The notes: generated by a model from the letters alone, not told the origin. A stretch of 64,000 nucleotides of DNA from Geomonas limicola (GCF_014193675.1 NZ_BLXZ01000004.1:186001-250000); one strand, 5' to 3'; positions 52,458 to 61,541 are shown, numbered from the stretch's first letter. Made by a program: numbers and translations.

Positions 52458-52545
52458 TGGCGGAGAGATAGGGATTCGAACCCTAGGTACCTTTCGGTAC
52501 ACCTGATTTCGAGTCAGGCACCATCGACCACTCGGACATCTCTCC
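52458..52545 (-). tRNA. tRNA-Ser(CGA)
   Basis: 88 nt including an encoded CCA. The acceptor stem GGAGAGA pairs with TCTCTCC, the anticodon arm is CCTGA-CTCGAAA-TCAGG (anticodon CGA, codon UCG), there is a long variable arm (GTACC-GAAA-GGTAC) as expected for class II serine tRNA, and the T arm is TAGGG-TTCGAAT-CCCTA. It is the only intact copy in the window and the integration target of the elements to its left. Confidence 0.95.
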
Positions 52546-52679
52546 GTTTATGACTCTGACATTTTCCGGTGCGGCTTCGTTCTGCTTTGAACGCCGAGGA
52601 AAAGTGTACCACGTTGTGTACCAAATTTTTCCTCGTTATGCAAGGTTTTCCTGCCTGTCAGTTGCCTCTGCAGCTGAGA

Positions 52680-53222
52680 CTACAGCCCCTTCGCCTGTGA
52701 CACCGATCTCGCTGCGTCTACCTCGCTATCCTTACTCTGTAACTTGGCCCGCCTCTTCTCAGCCCTGAGCGCACTGAAGAAGTTGCTGAGCAGGGCGGAG
52801 GTTTCATCTCCGCGCACCCCGGAAGTGAGGACGACGCTGTGGTTCAACCGGGCGTCGTTGGAGAAATCGTACAGGGAACCCGCAGCGCCCCCCTTGGGAT
52901 CGAAACTGCCGAACACCACGCGGTTCAGCCGCGCCAGGATGATGGCTCCCATGCACATGGTGCAGGGCTCGAGGGTCACGTAGAGGGTGGCACCGGTGAG
53001 CCGCCAGCTCTTCAGTTTCGCGGCGGCCTTACGGATGGCGATGAGCTCGGCATGCGCGGCTGGATCCTGCCTGCTCTCACGCAGGTTGTGACCCCGGGCG
53101 ATCACCACGCCGTCCTTCACCAGCACCGCGCCGATGGGAACCTCGCCGATCGCCTCGGCTTTTTTAGCCTGGGCTATCGCCTTACCCATCCAGTAGTTGT
53201 CGTCTTTTAGTATCGGGGACAT
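52680..53222 (-). CDS. tadA: tRNA-specific adenosine deaminase TadA
   Basis: 180 residues. It converts A34 to inosine in tRNA-Arg(ACG). The deaminase zinc motifs are intact: AAHAELIAIRKA (HAE) and LEPCTMCMGAI (PCxxC). Other family landmarks (VPIGAVLVKDG, GGAAGSLYDF) are present. The C-terminus is about 20 residues longer than E. coli TadA. No strong ribosome site is seen before the ATG. Confidence 0.95.
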   Translation of the reverse strand: MSPILKDDNYWMGKAIAQAKKAEAIGEVPIGAVLVKDGVVIARGHNLRESRQDPAAHAELIAIRKAAAKLKSWRLTGATLYVTLEPCTMCMGAIILARLNRVVFGSFDPKGGAAGSLYDFSNDARLNHSVVLTSGVRGDETSALLSNFFSALRAEKRRAKLQSKDSEVDAARSVSQAKGL

Positions 53223-53262
53223 TGTTTTTTTTCGAAGTCGCCTCTTCAGCCTGGTGGCGCCC

Positions 53263-53302
53263 TCACCCCCTGCCCCTCTCCCAAAGGGCGAGGGGAGGAT
53301 TG
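53263..53302. repeat. GC-rich dispersed-type repeat with hairpin
   Basis: CCCTCACCCCCTGCCCCTC and the following GGGCGAGGGGAGG form an imperfect hairpin of a kind often scattered in proteobacterial intergenic regions. Only one copy is visible here. Confidence 0.4.
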
Positions 53303-53337
53303 GTCGTGGCGTGGAGAGGCCTTAATTTAAGTGCAGC

Positions 53338-53757
53338 TCAGTGCAGTCCTTCGCCGGTGGAGGTCATCACCAGTTTGCCGTGCTTTACCCCTTTGACGCC
53401 GATCAGCTCGTCGGCGATGCGCCGCACCTCGTGTCCCTTGCCCCGGACCACCAGCACCTCGAGACAGTTGTGGGCGTCCAGGTGGACGTGCAATGCGGAA
53501 ACGATCTGGTCGTGATGCGAGTGCTGCTGCTCGGTGAGCTTGTCCGAGAGGTCGCGCACGTGGTGGTTGTACACCAGGGTCACGGTCCCCACGGCATCCT
53601 TCTCACCTTCTTCCCAGTCGAGCTCGATCTGTGCGGCACGGATCAGATCGCGGATCGCCTCGGAACGGTTCGCGTACCCCTTGCGTTCGATCAACCTGTC
53701 GAAACTCTCCAGGAGTTTGTCGTCCATGGAGATGCCGAACCTTACCGTCTCACCCAT
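53338..53757 (-). CDS. nikR: Nickel-responsive regulator NikR
   Basis: 139 residues from the ATG at 53757 (GGGAGG upstream). A ribbon-helix-helix DNA-binding domain ([38 protein letters not shown]) is followed by an ACT-like nickel-binding domain with the conserved His/Cys ligands ([24 protein letters not shown]). In E. coli NikR represses nickel uptake; here no nickel transporter is adjacent, so its targets are elsewhere. Confidence 0.93.
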   Translation of the reverse strand: MGETVRFGISMDDKLLESFDRLIERKGYANRSEAIRDLIRAAQIELDWEEGEKDAVGTVTLVYNHHVRDLSDKLTEQQHSHHDQIVSALHVHLDAHNCLEVLVVRGKGHEVRRIADELIGVKGVKHGKLVMTSTGEGLH

Positions 53758-53949
53758 CCTGCCTCCCATGACACTGCAATGCATTGAAATTGCGCGCCAC
53801 TATACCTTAAAGCGCTTCGGGAGTCAAAATGTGGTGCAGGAAAGGACGGGACAACAGGGAAGAGGCAAAGGGAGAGCGTCATTTGAGCCGCTGTGCCTGC
53901 GGGCTGCACAAGTAGGCGGTTAGGGGAATGCCTGGCCGGTCGGGCTCGA

Positions 53950-55014
53950 TCAGTGGTTTAAGGTGCTGAAGTCGTGCAGGGCAGCTTCGTGCACCGAGAC
54001 CCGGTTCTTGCCGCTGCGCTTGGCGACGTAGAGCGCGTCGTCGGCTTCACGCAGCAACTCGTCGACGCTCCCGTTGGGATCGCGCCGGCAGGCGACTCCG
54101 AGACTCCCGGTGACGGTGAAGTCGGGGTAGACGAAGCTGAAATCGAGGCCGGCGATGCGGTTGCGGATCCGCTCGGCGACTCCCGCCGCGTTCGCGGCCT
54201 CGGCTCCGGGGAGCAGCACCGCGAACTCCTCGCCTCCGTAACGCGCCGCCAGGTCGCCACCGCGACACTCGGCGCCGATGGCCCTGCCGACTGCCATGAT
54301 GACCTCGTCGCCGGCAGGATGTCCGAAACGGTCGTTGATGGCCTTGAAATTGTCGATGTCGATCATCAGCACGGAGAGCGGTCCGGCGCCGCGGCGCCCC
54401 GCCTCGATGCTCAGCAGCTCGCGAAAGGCGCGCCGGTTGAAAAGACCGGTCATGGCGTCCCTGAGGGCGAGCTCGCGCAGCCGGTTGTGGTCCCGCGCCT
54501 TGATGAGAGCGGCGCTGAGACACTCGGCAACGCCGCCCAGAAACGAGCGGGACAGGGGGTGGAAGGTCTCCGCCACCTGGAACAGGCGCAGCTCTCCGGG
54601 AACCCCGGGAAGTCCGAAACTCACCTCGGCACCCAGTACGCCGGAGGCATTGCGGGAGGCTCCGCCTTGCACCTGGGCGGCGTGCAGACGATCGAGTACC
54701 AGGCATTGCAATTCGGTTTTACCGCTCGGCCTGCGGGTGGGGACGAAGGCAAGGCAGTCGAGGTCGCTTTCCGGGGCAAAGGAGAAGATGGCGAGCCCGT
54801 ACTCGAAGTGCTCCTGGAGCAGGGCGGCCGCGGTGGCGCAGACTTCGGCAGGGTCGAGATGGGCGTACACGGCGCGGCAGAACTCGACCGTGAAACGTGC
54901 CTCGCGCAGGCGCTGGGGGAGAACTCCACCTCTGCCGTGCGTCGACTGACCCCTGTGTACCGAACGCCGTTCTTCACCCGGCTCGGTACGCCCGACGGCC
55001 TTCACTACTCTCAT
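53950..55014 (-). CDS. GGDEF diguanylate cyclase
   Basis: 354 residues. The N-terminal 180 residues look like a GAF-type sensor (TVEFCRAVYAHLDPAEVCATAAALLQEHFEYGLAIF...). The GGDEF domain follows (DAMTGLFNRRAF...MIDIDNFKAINDRFGH), with an active-site YGGEEF and an RGGD inhibitory site (RxxD) five residues before it, so it should be an active, product-inhibited c-di-GMP synthase. No membrane helix. AGGAGG precedes the ATG. Monocistronic. Confidence 0.9.
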   Translation of the reverse strand: MRVVKAVGRTEPGEERRSVHRGQSTHGRGGVLPQRLREARFTVEFCRAVYAHLDPAEVCATAAALLQEHFEYGLAIFSFAPESDLDCLAFVPTRRPSGKTELQCLVLDRLHAAQVQGGASRNASGVLGAEVSFGLPGVPGELRLFQVAETFHPLSRSFLGGVAECLSAALIKARDHNRLRELALRDAMTGLFNRRAFRELLSIEAGRRGAGPLSVLMIDIDNFKAINDRFGHPAGDEVIMAVGRAIGAECRGGDLAARYGGEEFAVLLPGAEAANAAGVAERIRNRIAGLDFSFVYPDFTVTGSLGVACRRDPNGSVDELLREADDALYVAKRSGKNRVSVHEAALHDFSTLNH

Positions 55015-55147
55015 CTACGCCCCTCCTGGTCGCGAAGTCGAGAGACTTCCGCCAACAAAATTCCATGACGCAGTAGTACGCCCTGCGCGGCAATGCTTTA
55101 GGGGACTTATCGGTTGATCTACGGGAAAGTTAACAGAAAAATACGGA

Positions 55148-55181
55148 GGGGCCGGACAGAGATATCCTGCCCGGCCTTTTG
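55148..55181. terminator. Hairpin terminator
   Basis: GGGCCGG pairs with CCCGGCC and a TTTT follows on the plus strand; on the minus strand a T-run lies a few bases beyond the stem, ending the NarL-type gene. Confidence 0.6.
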
Positions 55182-55201
55182 GGAAGCTGTTTGACTGGCG
55201 G

Positions 55202-55852
55202 CTACCAGAGCGAGGTGAGGCCTTCGCGGACCGCGTACTTGGTGAGGGCCGCTATGCTGTTCACGTTGAGCTTCTTCATGATGTTGAGACGGTGGGTCTC
55301 GACGGTCTTCACGGAGATGTTCAAGGTGAAGGCGATGTCCTTGGTGTTGCGGCCATCGGCGGTGTGCCGGAGCACGTCCTGCTCACGCTTGGAGAGCACC
55401 ACGAAGTTCCCCAGGGCATCCTGGGTATTCTTCTGGGTGTACATGTTGATCAGGAGGTCCGTGATCCTCGGGTCCAGGTAGGACTTCCCGGTAGCGACCG
55501 CCCGGATCCCCTTCTCCAGTTCGGCGATCACGCACTCCTTACCCAGGTACCCCTTGGCTCCCGCCTTGAGGGCCGCGGTAACGTTGGCCCGCTCCTGGCT
55601 CGAGGAGAGGATCAGCACGTTGGTGCTGGGGAAATCCGCGAGGATGCGCTGGGTAGCCTCGATACCGTTCAATACCGGCATCACCAGGTCCATGACGATG
55701 ACCTCGGGACGCGCCTCGCCGGCCTTCTCGATGGCCTCGCGGCCGTCCGAGGCTTCGGCTACCACTTCGATGTCGGGGGAGTTCTTGAGCAAGGCCTTGA
55801 GCCCCTCGCGCAGGATCCGGTGATCGTCGACCAACATAACTTTGATGCTCAT
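55202..55852 (-). CDS. NarL/FixJ-family response regulator
   Basis: 216 residues: receiver domain with DD near 9-10, phosphoacceptor Asp in VIVMDLVMPVLNG and the conserved Lys in GYLGKE, then a LuxR-type helix-turn-helix (LSKREQDVLRHTADGRNTKDIAFTLNISVKTVETHRLNIMKKL). It lies downstream of a hybrid histidine kinase gene on the same strand and is a likely partner. Confidence 0.92.
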   Translation of the reverse strand: MSIKVMLVDDHRILREGLKALLKNSPDIEVVAEASDGREAIEKAGEARPEVIVMDLVMPVLNGIEATQRILADFPSTNVLILSSSQERANVTAALKAGAKGYLGKECVIAELEKGIRAVATGKSYLDPRITDLLINMYTQKNTQDALGNFVVLSKREQDVLRHTADGRNTKDIAFTLNISVKTVETHRLNIMKKLNVNSIAALTKYAVREGLTSLW

Positions 55853-55937
55853 GTTACCCTCCTACTGTGTCGTAAACTGGAATCGCGTGCAGGCCCGTCC
55901 GCCTGCGCGCTGCATCTGCATCCGAAGAACCTTTGAT

Positions 55938-56127
55938 TCAGGCGGTTCCCATGGCCCGGCACAACTCGTCTGACAACTGTTTCAGGTTATAGGGCTTGGC
56001 CACCAAGCCGTTCACCTGCATCTCTCGCTTCTCGTCCAAAAAGGGGTCAGCGGTGTAGCCGCTGGAAATGATGAGCACCGCGTCGCTGTCCAGGGAGCGG
56101 ATCTGGTAGGCCGCTTCCTTGCCCCCC
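55938..56127 (-). other. Displaced 3' end of the hybrid kinase (rest of receiver domain)
   Basis: Read in the next frame from the G7 tract, the sequence continues as KEAAYQIRSLDSDAVLIISS and GYTADPFLDE, then VAKPYNLKQLSDELCRAMGTA and a stop at 55938. This is exactly the missing end of a receiver domain, including the conserved Lys. Confidence 0.75.
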
Positions 56128-58260
56128 CATGCCGCCGGGGACCGTCATGTCCAGGATGACCGCGGCAAAAGGATCCTTCTCGAGGTTTTGCCGGTAGAGG
56201 TCCACCGCCTGGGCCCCGTCGCTGCAGGTCGTGGTCCGGTACCCAAGGCGCGTCAGCATCTGGGAGGCGAGGTTGCGGATCATCTCCTCGTCGTCCATGA
56301 CCAGGATAGCCTGCCCCTGGGCGAAGCTCTGCTCGGGTGCGGGTGCCGTTTCCACTACGGGTTCCGCGAGTGCCGTTTCGCCCTGGTTTGCAGCCGGCAA
56401 TAACAGCTCGAAGCTGGTTCCCGAGCCGGGGGTGGACCAGACGCTGATGGCGCCCTCGTGCCGCTTCACGATCGAGAACACCGAGGCAAGGCCGAGCCCC
56501 GACCCCTTGGGCTTGGTGGTGAAGTAAGGGTCGAAGATCTTGGTGAGCAGCTCGGGAGAGATGCCGCACCCCTGGTCGGAGATCACGATCTTCAGGTAGC
56601 GTCCCGGGACCAGCCCGCGCCCGTACCCGGTATCGATAACCTGGTTCGCTGCCGACAGGGTGAGGGTGCCGCCACCCGGCATCGCCTGCACCCCGTTGAG
56701 AATCAGGTTGTTGAGCGCCTGGTGAATCTGCCCCGGGTCGGCGTTGAGCTGCCAGAGGTCCTCGGGGAGATTGAGTTCGGCCTTGCAGTTGCCGCCGCTT
56801 AAAAAGAGCGATGCCGCCTCGCAGATCAGGGCCTGGGTACAGACGCTTTTGCGGACTGGTTCGCCGCCGCGTGCGAAGGTGAGCAATTGCCGGGTCAGCG
56901 CCGTGGCCTTCGCTACCGCCTTCTCGCTGTCCTCGAGGCGTGCATCCACCTGACTGTCCTTATCCAGTTGCAGACGGGCCAGCGAGATGTTTCCCGTGAT
57001 CGCCATCAGGATGTTGTTGAAGTCGTGGGCGATCCCTCCGGCGAGAACCCCGAGCGACTCCAGGCGCTCGTTCTTCTCGCGCTCCATCTGCAGTTTCCTG
57101 CGCTCGCTCAAGTCGAGGTAGAGTGCCGCAACCTGTCCCTTCTCCGGCGAGTACACCTGCACCTCGTAGTAGCGATCCGAGGTCTGGGACCGGTGTTCCA
57201 GGCGAGCCGGCTGCCCCGTGATGGCCACGGTGGCGAGGCATGCCAGCCAGCGCTCCTCCAGATCGGGGAACACCAGGCTCAACTGCTTGCCGATCAACTG
57301 CTCACGGCGCAGCCCGGTCAGCCGCTCGAAGGCGGGGTTCACCTCGAGGAACCGGTAGTCGATGCCGTCGGGACCGATCACCCCCTCCAGCAGCGAGAAC
57401 CCTTCCTGCAGCGAGCTGAACAGACCACGGTAGCGGCTCTCGCTCAACTGCAGCTGCTCGGTCGCCTGCACCCGGGCGCTGATGTCGAGGTTCGCGCCGA
57501 TGAAGCGCGTCTCCCCTGCCGCATCGCGGAACACCTTCCCCTGCGAAGAGATCCAGTGGATGGAGCCGTCCGGCCAGACCACCCGGAACTCCTGGTGGTA
57601 ATCGCCATGGATCGACTCGCCGCTGGCACGCTGTACCGCGAGGTCAACCCGGTTGCGGTCTTCGGGATGAATCCGGCTCAGGACGTTGCGGTAGTCGGTC
57701 TGGACCCCTTCCAGGCCAAACATGACCTGGCTCCGCTCGTCCCAGATGACCTTCCCGGTGCCGGGGCGGTAATCCCAGGTTCCCAGTGCCGCCGCGTCGA
57801 GTGCGAGACGGAGCTGTTCGCGACTTTGCCAAAGAGCTGCATTCTGTGCCTTGAGCTGGTGCTCCAGCTCGATCCGCTCCAGGCTGTCGTCCACCGCCTG
57901 GAAGAGCAGGGCGTTTTCTACCGGCTTCACCAGGTACCGGCTGACGTTGAGGTTCAGGCAGTCCAGGAGCAGCCGGGATTCCAGGTGCGCCGTGATGATG
58001 ACGACCCGGGTCTCCGGGGCCAGGAGGCGCAGCTCCCGTACCATGTCGATGCCGCTCATGCCGGGCATCTGGATATCGGACATGACGATCTGCGGCCGCA
58101 GTTGCCGGAACAGCTCAAGTCCCTGCTCGCCGCTGGTCGCCACCACCAGGTTCAGTTCCGGGTACCGTCTGGCCAGGGCGGCCCGCAAGGCATCGAGGGC
58201 ATCGATGTCGTCCTCGACGATCAGCATCGTGTAGGTTAAAGCTAGCTGGTCTGATGCCAC
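56047..58260 (-). CDS. Hybrid sensor histidine kinase, frameshifted in the last receiver domain
   Basis: About 737 residues as read. Order: receiver domain (MLIVEDD...IVMSDIQMPGMSG), PAS (WDYRPGTGKVIWDERSQVMFGLEG), second PAS (GLFSSLQEGFSLLEG...PAFERLTGLRREQLIG), HisKA (LGVLAGGIAHDFNNIL), HATPase_c (NNLILNGVQAMPGGG, DQGCGI, GSGLGL) and a second receiver domain (LVMDDEEMIRNLA...VILDMTVPGGMGG). There it leaves frame at seven G residues (56122-56128); with six G the domain would finish normally at 55938. GTG at 58260 is chosen for its CGGAG site; ATG at 58227 is an alternative. No membrane helix. Confidence 0.82.
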   Translation of the reverse strand: MASDQLALTYTMLIVEDDIDALDALRAALARRYPELNLVVATSGEQGLELFRQLRPQIVMSDIQMPGMSGIDMVRELRLLAPETRVVIITAHLESRLLLDCLNLNVSRYLVKPVENALLFQAVDDSLERIELEHQLKAQNAALWQSREQLRLALDAAALGTWDYRPGTGKVIWDERSQVMFGLEGVQTDYRNVLSRIHPEDRNRVDLAVQRASGESIHGDYHQEFRVVWPDGSIHWISSQGKVFRDAAGETRFIGANLDISARVQATEQLQLSESRYRGLFSSLQEGFSLLEGVIGPDGIDYRFLEVNPAFERLTGLRREQLIGKQLSLVFPDLEERWLACLATVAITGQPARLEHRSQTSDRYYEVQVYSPEKGQVAALYLDLSERRKLQMEREKNERLESLGVLAGGIAHDFNNILMAITGNISLARLQLDKDSQVDARLEDSEKAVAKATALTRQLLTFARGGEPVRKSVCTQALICEAASLFLSGGNCKAELNLPEDLWQLNADPGQIHQALNNLILNGVQAMPGGGTLTLSAANQVIDTGYGRGLVPGRYLKIVISDQGCGISPELLTKIFDPYFTTKPKGSGLGLASVFSIVKRHEGAISVWSTPGSGTSFELLLPAANQGETALAEPVVETAPAPEQSFAQGQAILVMDDEEMIRNLASQMLTRLGYRTTTCSDGAQAVDLYRQNLEKDPFAAVILDMTVPGGMGGQGSGLPDPLPGQRRGAHHFQRLHR

Positions 58261-58564
58261 GTGCGGTTCACTCCGACGGTTTTGATGCACTACCCGTTGC
58301 GGCTGCCGCTGGCGCTTGCGTGGCAGCCGGTTAACACTCTACCGGCTGACTTGGCAGGGTCTGTCGTGCCGCTCCCTGAGCGGATCCTCGGGGGATCCGC
58401 AGCACGGTTGTGCTGCTTTAGCTGTCGGACTAACAAACGGCTAAGGCACACCCGGAGCCGGGTAGTGTCTCAGAATTACCAGATTATTAGTGCCCCTGTC
58501 TGTCAGGAGTTCTCAACAGTGATGGCTAAATGGCTATTTTTTTGATACTAAGGGGAAAAGGCGC
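58261..58564. other. Intergenic region with consecutive perfect hairpins
   Basis: No gene supported. GCGGATCC-TCGGG-GGATCCGC (58380-58400) is followed directly by GCAGCAC-GGTT-GTGCTGC (58399-58416), and a third stem CACCCGG/CCGGGTAGTG lies near 58450-58468. It could be an untranslated leader or a small RNA; the strand is not known. Confidence 0.45.
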
Positions 58565-59212
58565 TTAACGGGCGGGAGTTATGCCGTGTTGGATAGCGAA
58601 ACTTACCAGGGACGGGATGTTGTGCACCCCTAATTTTTGCATAAGGCGGGAACGATAGGTATCTACGCTTTTGGAGGAGAGTGCAAGTAACGTGGCGATC
58701 TCGGAGCTGGACTTCCCCTCGACGACCAGTTGGAAAATTTCCAGCTCGCGGCGGCTGAGACTTTCCAGGGGGCTCTTGTGGGAATTTTGCTGATGCTGTC
58801 CCTGCCCCTCGAGCGGGTTCACGACACCTGCGCCGAAGTACTGGCGCCCCCGCATCACCGTGCTTACCGCGGTCACCACTTCTTCACCGGCCGACTCCTT
58901 GAGCAGGTAGCCCCGGGCGCCGGAGCGCAGCGCACGGTAGCAGTGCTCGCTGGAGTTGTACATGGAAAGGACCAGGATCTTCACTTCGGGGAGTTGCTCG
59001 CAGATGAGCCGGGTGGCCTCGATGCCGTTCAACTCGGGCATGGCGATGTCCATGATCACCACGTCGGGGACCAGTTCGATGGTCTTGGCGACGGCCTCTC
59101 GACCGGTCGTCGCGCTGCCGATCACCGAGAAACCCTCGCGGGCTTCCAGGTTCATCCTCAGTCCGTCACGCACCAGGGCGTGGTCATCGGCAATGAGAAT
59201 CCGTACGGTCAT
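58565..59212 (-). CDS. NarL/FixJ-family response regulator
   Basis: 215 residues from the ATG at 59212 (GGAG upstream). Receiver domain with ADDH, phosphoacceptor Asp in VVIMDIAMPELNG and Lys in GYLLKESAG; an unusually polar linker (EGQGQHQQNSHKSP) leads to the LuxR-type helix-turn-helix (LSRRELEIFQLVVEGKSSSEIATLLALSSKSVDTYRSRLMQKL). Which kinase it serves is not shown; the hybrid kinase next door is one option. Confidence 0.92.
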   Translation of the reverse strand: MTVRILIADDHALVRDGLRMNLEAREGFSVIGSATTGREAVAKTIELVPDVVIMDIAMPELNGIEATRLICEQLPEVKILVLSMYNSSEHCYRALRSGARGYLLKESAGEEVVTAVSTVMRGRQYFGAGVVNPLEGQGQHQQNSHKSPLESLSRRELEIFQLVVEGKSSSEIATLLALSSKSVDTYRSRLMQKLGVHNIPSLVSFAIQHGITPAR

Positions 59213-59384
59213 GAGAGCGGTATCTCCTCGAGGGGATTCTGGGGTCGCCGGCGGACCCCTGAGGGGTATCGGATAAATCGCTGGAATATTAAAACTCAAG
59301 TGGACTTTCCGATCATACACGAATTTTGCCGGGCCGGTAATACAAATGTAAGCTTTTTGGTTATTTTTCAGTCCGGGTGACCCG

Positions 59385-60269
59385 CTAGCGCTTGAGATAG
59401 GCGCGGATTCCCGATTCGAAGCCCTGCGGTGTGAAGCCGAAGGTGGCGCTCCAGCTGCCGTCGCAGGTGCTTCCCTGCACGAGCATCTCCAACTGATCGC
59501 TGGTCAGCGGGAACAACGGGATGCGCTGCAGCACCGGGACCACCAGGCGCATCAGGGCGAGCGGGTTTCTCACCTTGAAGACCCCCTTCATCCCCAGGAC
59601 CCGGGCGATGCTGTCCAGAAGCTCGTTGTAGCTTAAGCGGTCCGGGCCGCACAGCGCGTAGGTCTGGCCAATGGTCTCGGGGATTTCCAGGGCGCCGGCG
59701 AAGCAGCGTGCCACGTCGTCGGCGGCGATGGGTTGCAGCTGGTAACTGCCGTCGCCGATCACCGGCATGGCGGGGAGGGCCTTGATCATCCCGGCGAGCA
59801 TGTTGACGAACTCGTCGTTCGGGCCGTACACCACCGAGGGACGGAAGATGGTCCAGTCGAGGCCGGAGTTGCGCAGCTCTTCTTCGGCGCGGTACTTGGT
59901 CGCGAAGTAGCCGGTGCGGGCGTTGGGCCCGGTCCCCAGGGCGGACATCTGCAGGTAACGGGAAATCCCCGCTTCGCGGCTCGCGTGTATCAGGTTGCGG
60001 GTCGCCTCGACGTGGAGCCGTTCGAAGGTGGTGCCGCGCTGCGGGAACTCGCGGATGATGCCGATCAGGTTGATGGTGGCGTCGCAGCCGCGGGCTGCAG
60101 CGAAGAGGCTCGAGGGGACGGTGGCGTCGCCTTCCAGCTGTTCGATGCCGGGTTCCTGCGTGCCGCTTCTGCGGTGCACCAGCAGGCGCACGCTGTGCCC
60201 CCGGGCCACAAGCTCCCGGCGCAGATGTCCGCCCACAAAACCTGTCCCGCCGGCCAAAAATATCCTCAT
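59385..60269 (-). CDS. NAD(P)-binding atypical SDR, NDUFA9-like
   Basis: 294 residues. Rossmann motif GGTGFVGGHLRREL at the N-terminus, INLIGI and SALGTGPNARTGYFATKYRAEEELRNSGLDWTIFRPSVVYGP. The YxxxK site is present in form (YFATK), but the overall pattern is of the complex-I NDUFA9/isoflavone-reductase-like group rather than a sugar epimerase. Substrate unknown. It is divergent from the rubrerythrin-like gene. Confidence 0.88.
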   Translation of the reverse strand: MRIFLAGGTGFVGGHLRRELVARGHSVRLLVHRRSGTQEPGIEQLEGDATVPSSLFAAARGCDATINLIGIIREFPQRGTTFERLHVEATRNLIHASREAGISRYLQMSALGTGPNARTGYFATKYRAEEELRNSGLDWTIFRPSVVYGPNDEFVNMLAGMIKALPAMPVIGDGSYQLQPIAADDVARCFAGALEIPETIGQTYALCGPDRLSYNELLDSIARVLGMKGVFKVRNPLALMRLVVPVLQRIPLFPLTSDQLEMLVQGSTCDGSWSATFGFTPQGFESGIRAYLKR

Positions 60270-60424
60270 ACACCCTCCTTGTCGGTCTCAGTCGCAGGCA
60301 ACAGTCTACCAGCGGCGCGGCGATTCGCCAGCGGCTCACTATTATTTGTATACAAAGTGCCTTGTGCTTGGCCGCGTACTGTGTTAAAAAAAGGCTGCTA
60401 ATAAACAGCTAGAGGAGAACCTCC

Positions 60425-60907
60425 ATGGCCGAGATAGAGCAGGGTGACGTTTGTTACACATTCGAAGCTGCAATTGAGATGGCTGCCCAGATGGAAAACG
60501 AAGGGTTCAGAAGCTACCTCGCCGCGTTGCGCCTGGTGAAGGACAAGGCTGCCCGCGAGATCTTCAAAGATGCGGCGCTGGACGAACTGGAGCACAAGCA
60601 CCAGTTGGAGAAGTGGCTGGTCGAGGGACAGATGAAAGGGGGGGGCGAGCTGCAGCAGCCGGTACCCACCATGAACCTGGACTACGTCCTGGCCAAGCGC
60701 GAGCTGCGTCCGGACTCCGATGCCCGCGAGGCGCTGGCCTACGCCATCCACCTGGAGAAGGGGTCCATCGAGTTCTACCAGAAGATGTCCCGTGGCTGCG
60801 AGGGTGCCCCGATGGCCGCACTCTTCAGGCAGATGCTGGCCGACGAGACCCGTCACCTGCAGTCGCTGGAAGACCTCTACGAGTGCCACTTCATGGCGGA
60901 AAACTAG
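60425..60907 (+). CDS. Rubrerythrin/ferritin-like di-iron protein
   Basis: 160 residues, four-helix bundle with di-iron ligands spaced as in rubrerythrins: EMAAQMENEGFRSYL, then DELEHKHQLEKW, HLEKGSIEFYQ and DETRHLQSLEDLY (ExxH motifs). There is no C-terminal rubredoxin domain. It probably handles peroxide or oxygen stress in the cytoplasm. AGAGGAG precedes the ATG. Confidence 0.88.
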   Translation: MAEIEQGDVCYTFEAAIEMAAQMENEGFRSYLAALRLVKDKAAREIFKDAALDELEHKHQLEKWLVEGQMKGGGELQQPVPTMNLDYVLAKRELRPDSDAREALAYAIHLEKGSIEFYQKMSRGCEGAPMAALFRQMLADETRHLQSLEDLYECHFMAEN

Positions 60908-60965
60908 CAGCTCCCACCGATCAAACAGCGTCGTTTGGGCTTGAAGACCCGGCTTGACGGTCGGG

Positions 60966-61004
60966 TCGAAGCTCCCCCTGTGCAGCGTCGCACGGGGGGC
61001 TTTT
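60966..61004 (+). terminator. Terminator of the rubrerythrin-like gene
   Basis: GCTCCCCCTGTGC pairs with GCACGGGGGGC, followed by TTTT. Confidence 0.8.
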
Positions 61005-61025
61005 GCCTTGACCGACGAGAAGAAT

Positions 61026-61071
61026 ACAAAAAGCCCCACCCCGGAACGGAACCGGTGGTGGGGCTTTTTTC
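61026..61071. terminator. Strong terminator of slyD
   Basis: AAAAAGCCCCACC pairs with GGTGGGGCTTTTTT; on the minus strand it ends the slyD transcript. Confidence 0.85.
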
Positions 61072-61088
61072 AATGTATGTTGGTACGG

Positions 61089-61541
61089 TTAGGCGATTTC
61101 AACCAGTTTGATGTCGAAGTTGAGCGCCTGGCCGGCCAGCGGATGGTTCGCGTCGATGGTGATCGTGGTGTCATCCATGTCGGTGATCAGCACCTGGAAA
61201 ACCTGGCCATCCTCCTGGGTCACTTCGAGCTGCTGACCGAGTTCCGGCTTGAGTTCCGCGGGAAGCTCACTGCGCGGCACCTGGGCCACCATTTCTTCGA
61301 TCCGCTCGCCGTAGGCCTCGTCTACCGGGATGTGGATGGTCTTGGCCTCGCCGACCTCGAGCCCCACGACCCCTTTTTCAAATCCGGGGATGACCTCGCC
61401 GCCGCCGATGGTGAATTCCATCGGGCCGTGGCTGCAGCCGCAATCGTCTTCCGAGCACTCGGAGGAATCGAACACGGTGCCGTCATCGAGCCTGCCGGTA
61501 TAATGGACCTTTACGCGGTCCCCTTCTTTAGCCTTTGCCAT
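61089..61541 (-). CDS. slyD: FKBP-type peptidyl-prolyl isomerase SlyD
   Basis: 150 residues. FKBP domain VKVHYTGRLDDGTVFDSS and GEVIPGFEKGVVGLEVGEAKTIHIPVDEAYGE with the insert-in-flap domain (LELKP-type), ending DANHPLAGQALNFDIKLVEI as in SlyD. A short acidic cysteine/histidine insert (ECSEDDCGCSHGP) after strand 2 could bind nickel or zinc; E. coli SlyD has its metal-binding part at the C-terminus instead, which is missing here. AAGGTGG ribosome site. Confidence 0.92.
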   Translation of the reverse strand: MAKAKEGDRVKVHYTGRLDDGTVFDSSECSEDDCGCSHGPMEFTIGGGEVIPGFEKGVVGLEVGEAKTIHIPVDEAYGERIEEMVAQVPRSELPAELKPELGQQLEVTQEDGQVFQVLITDMDDTTITIDANHPLAGQALNFDIKLVEIA

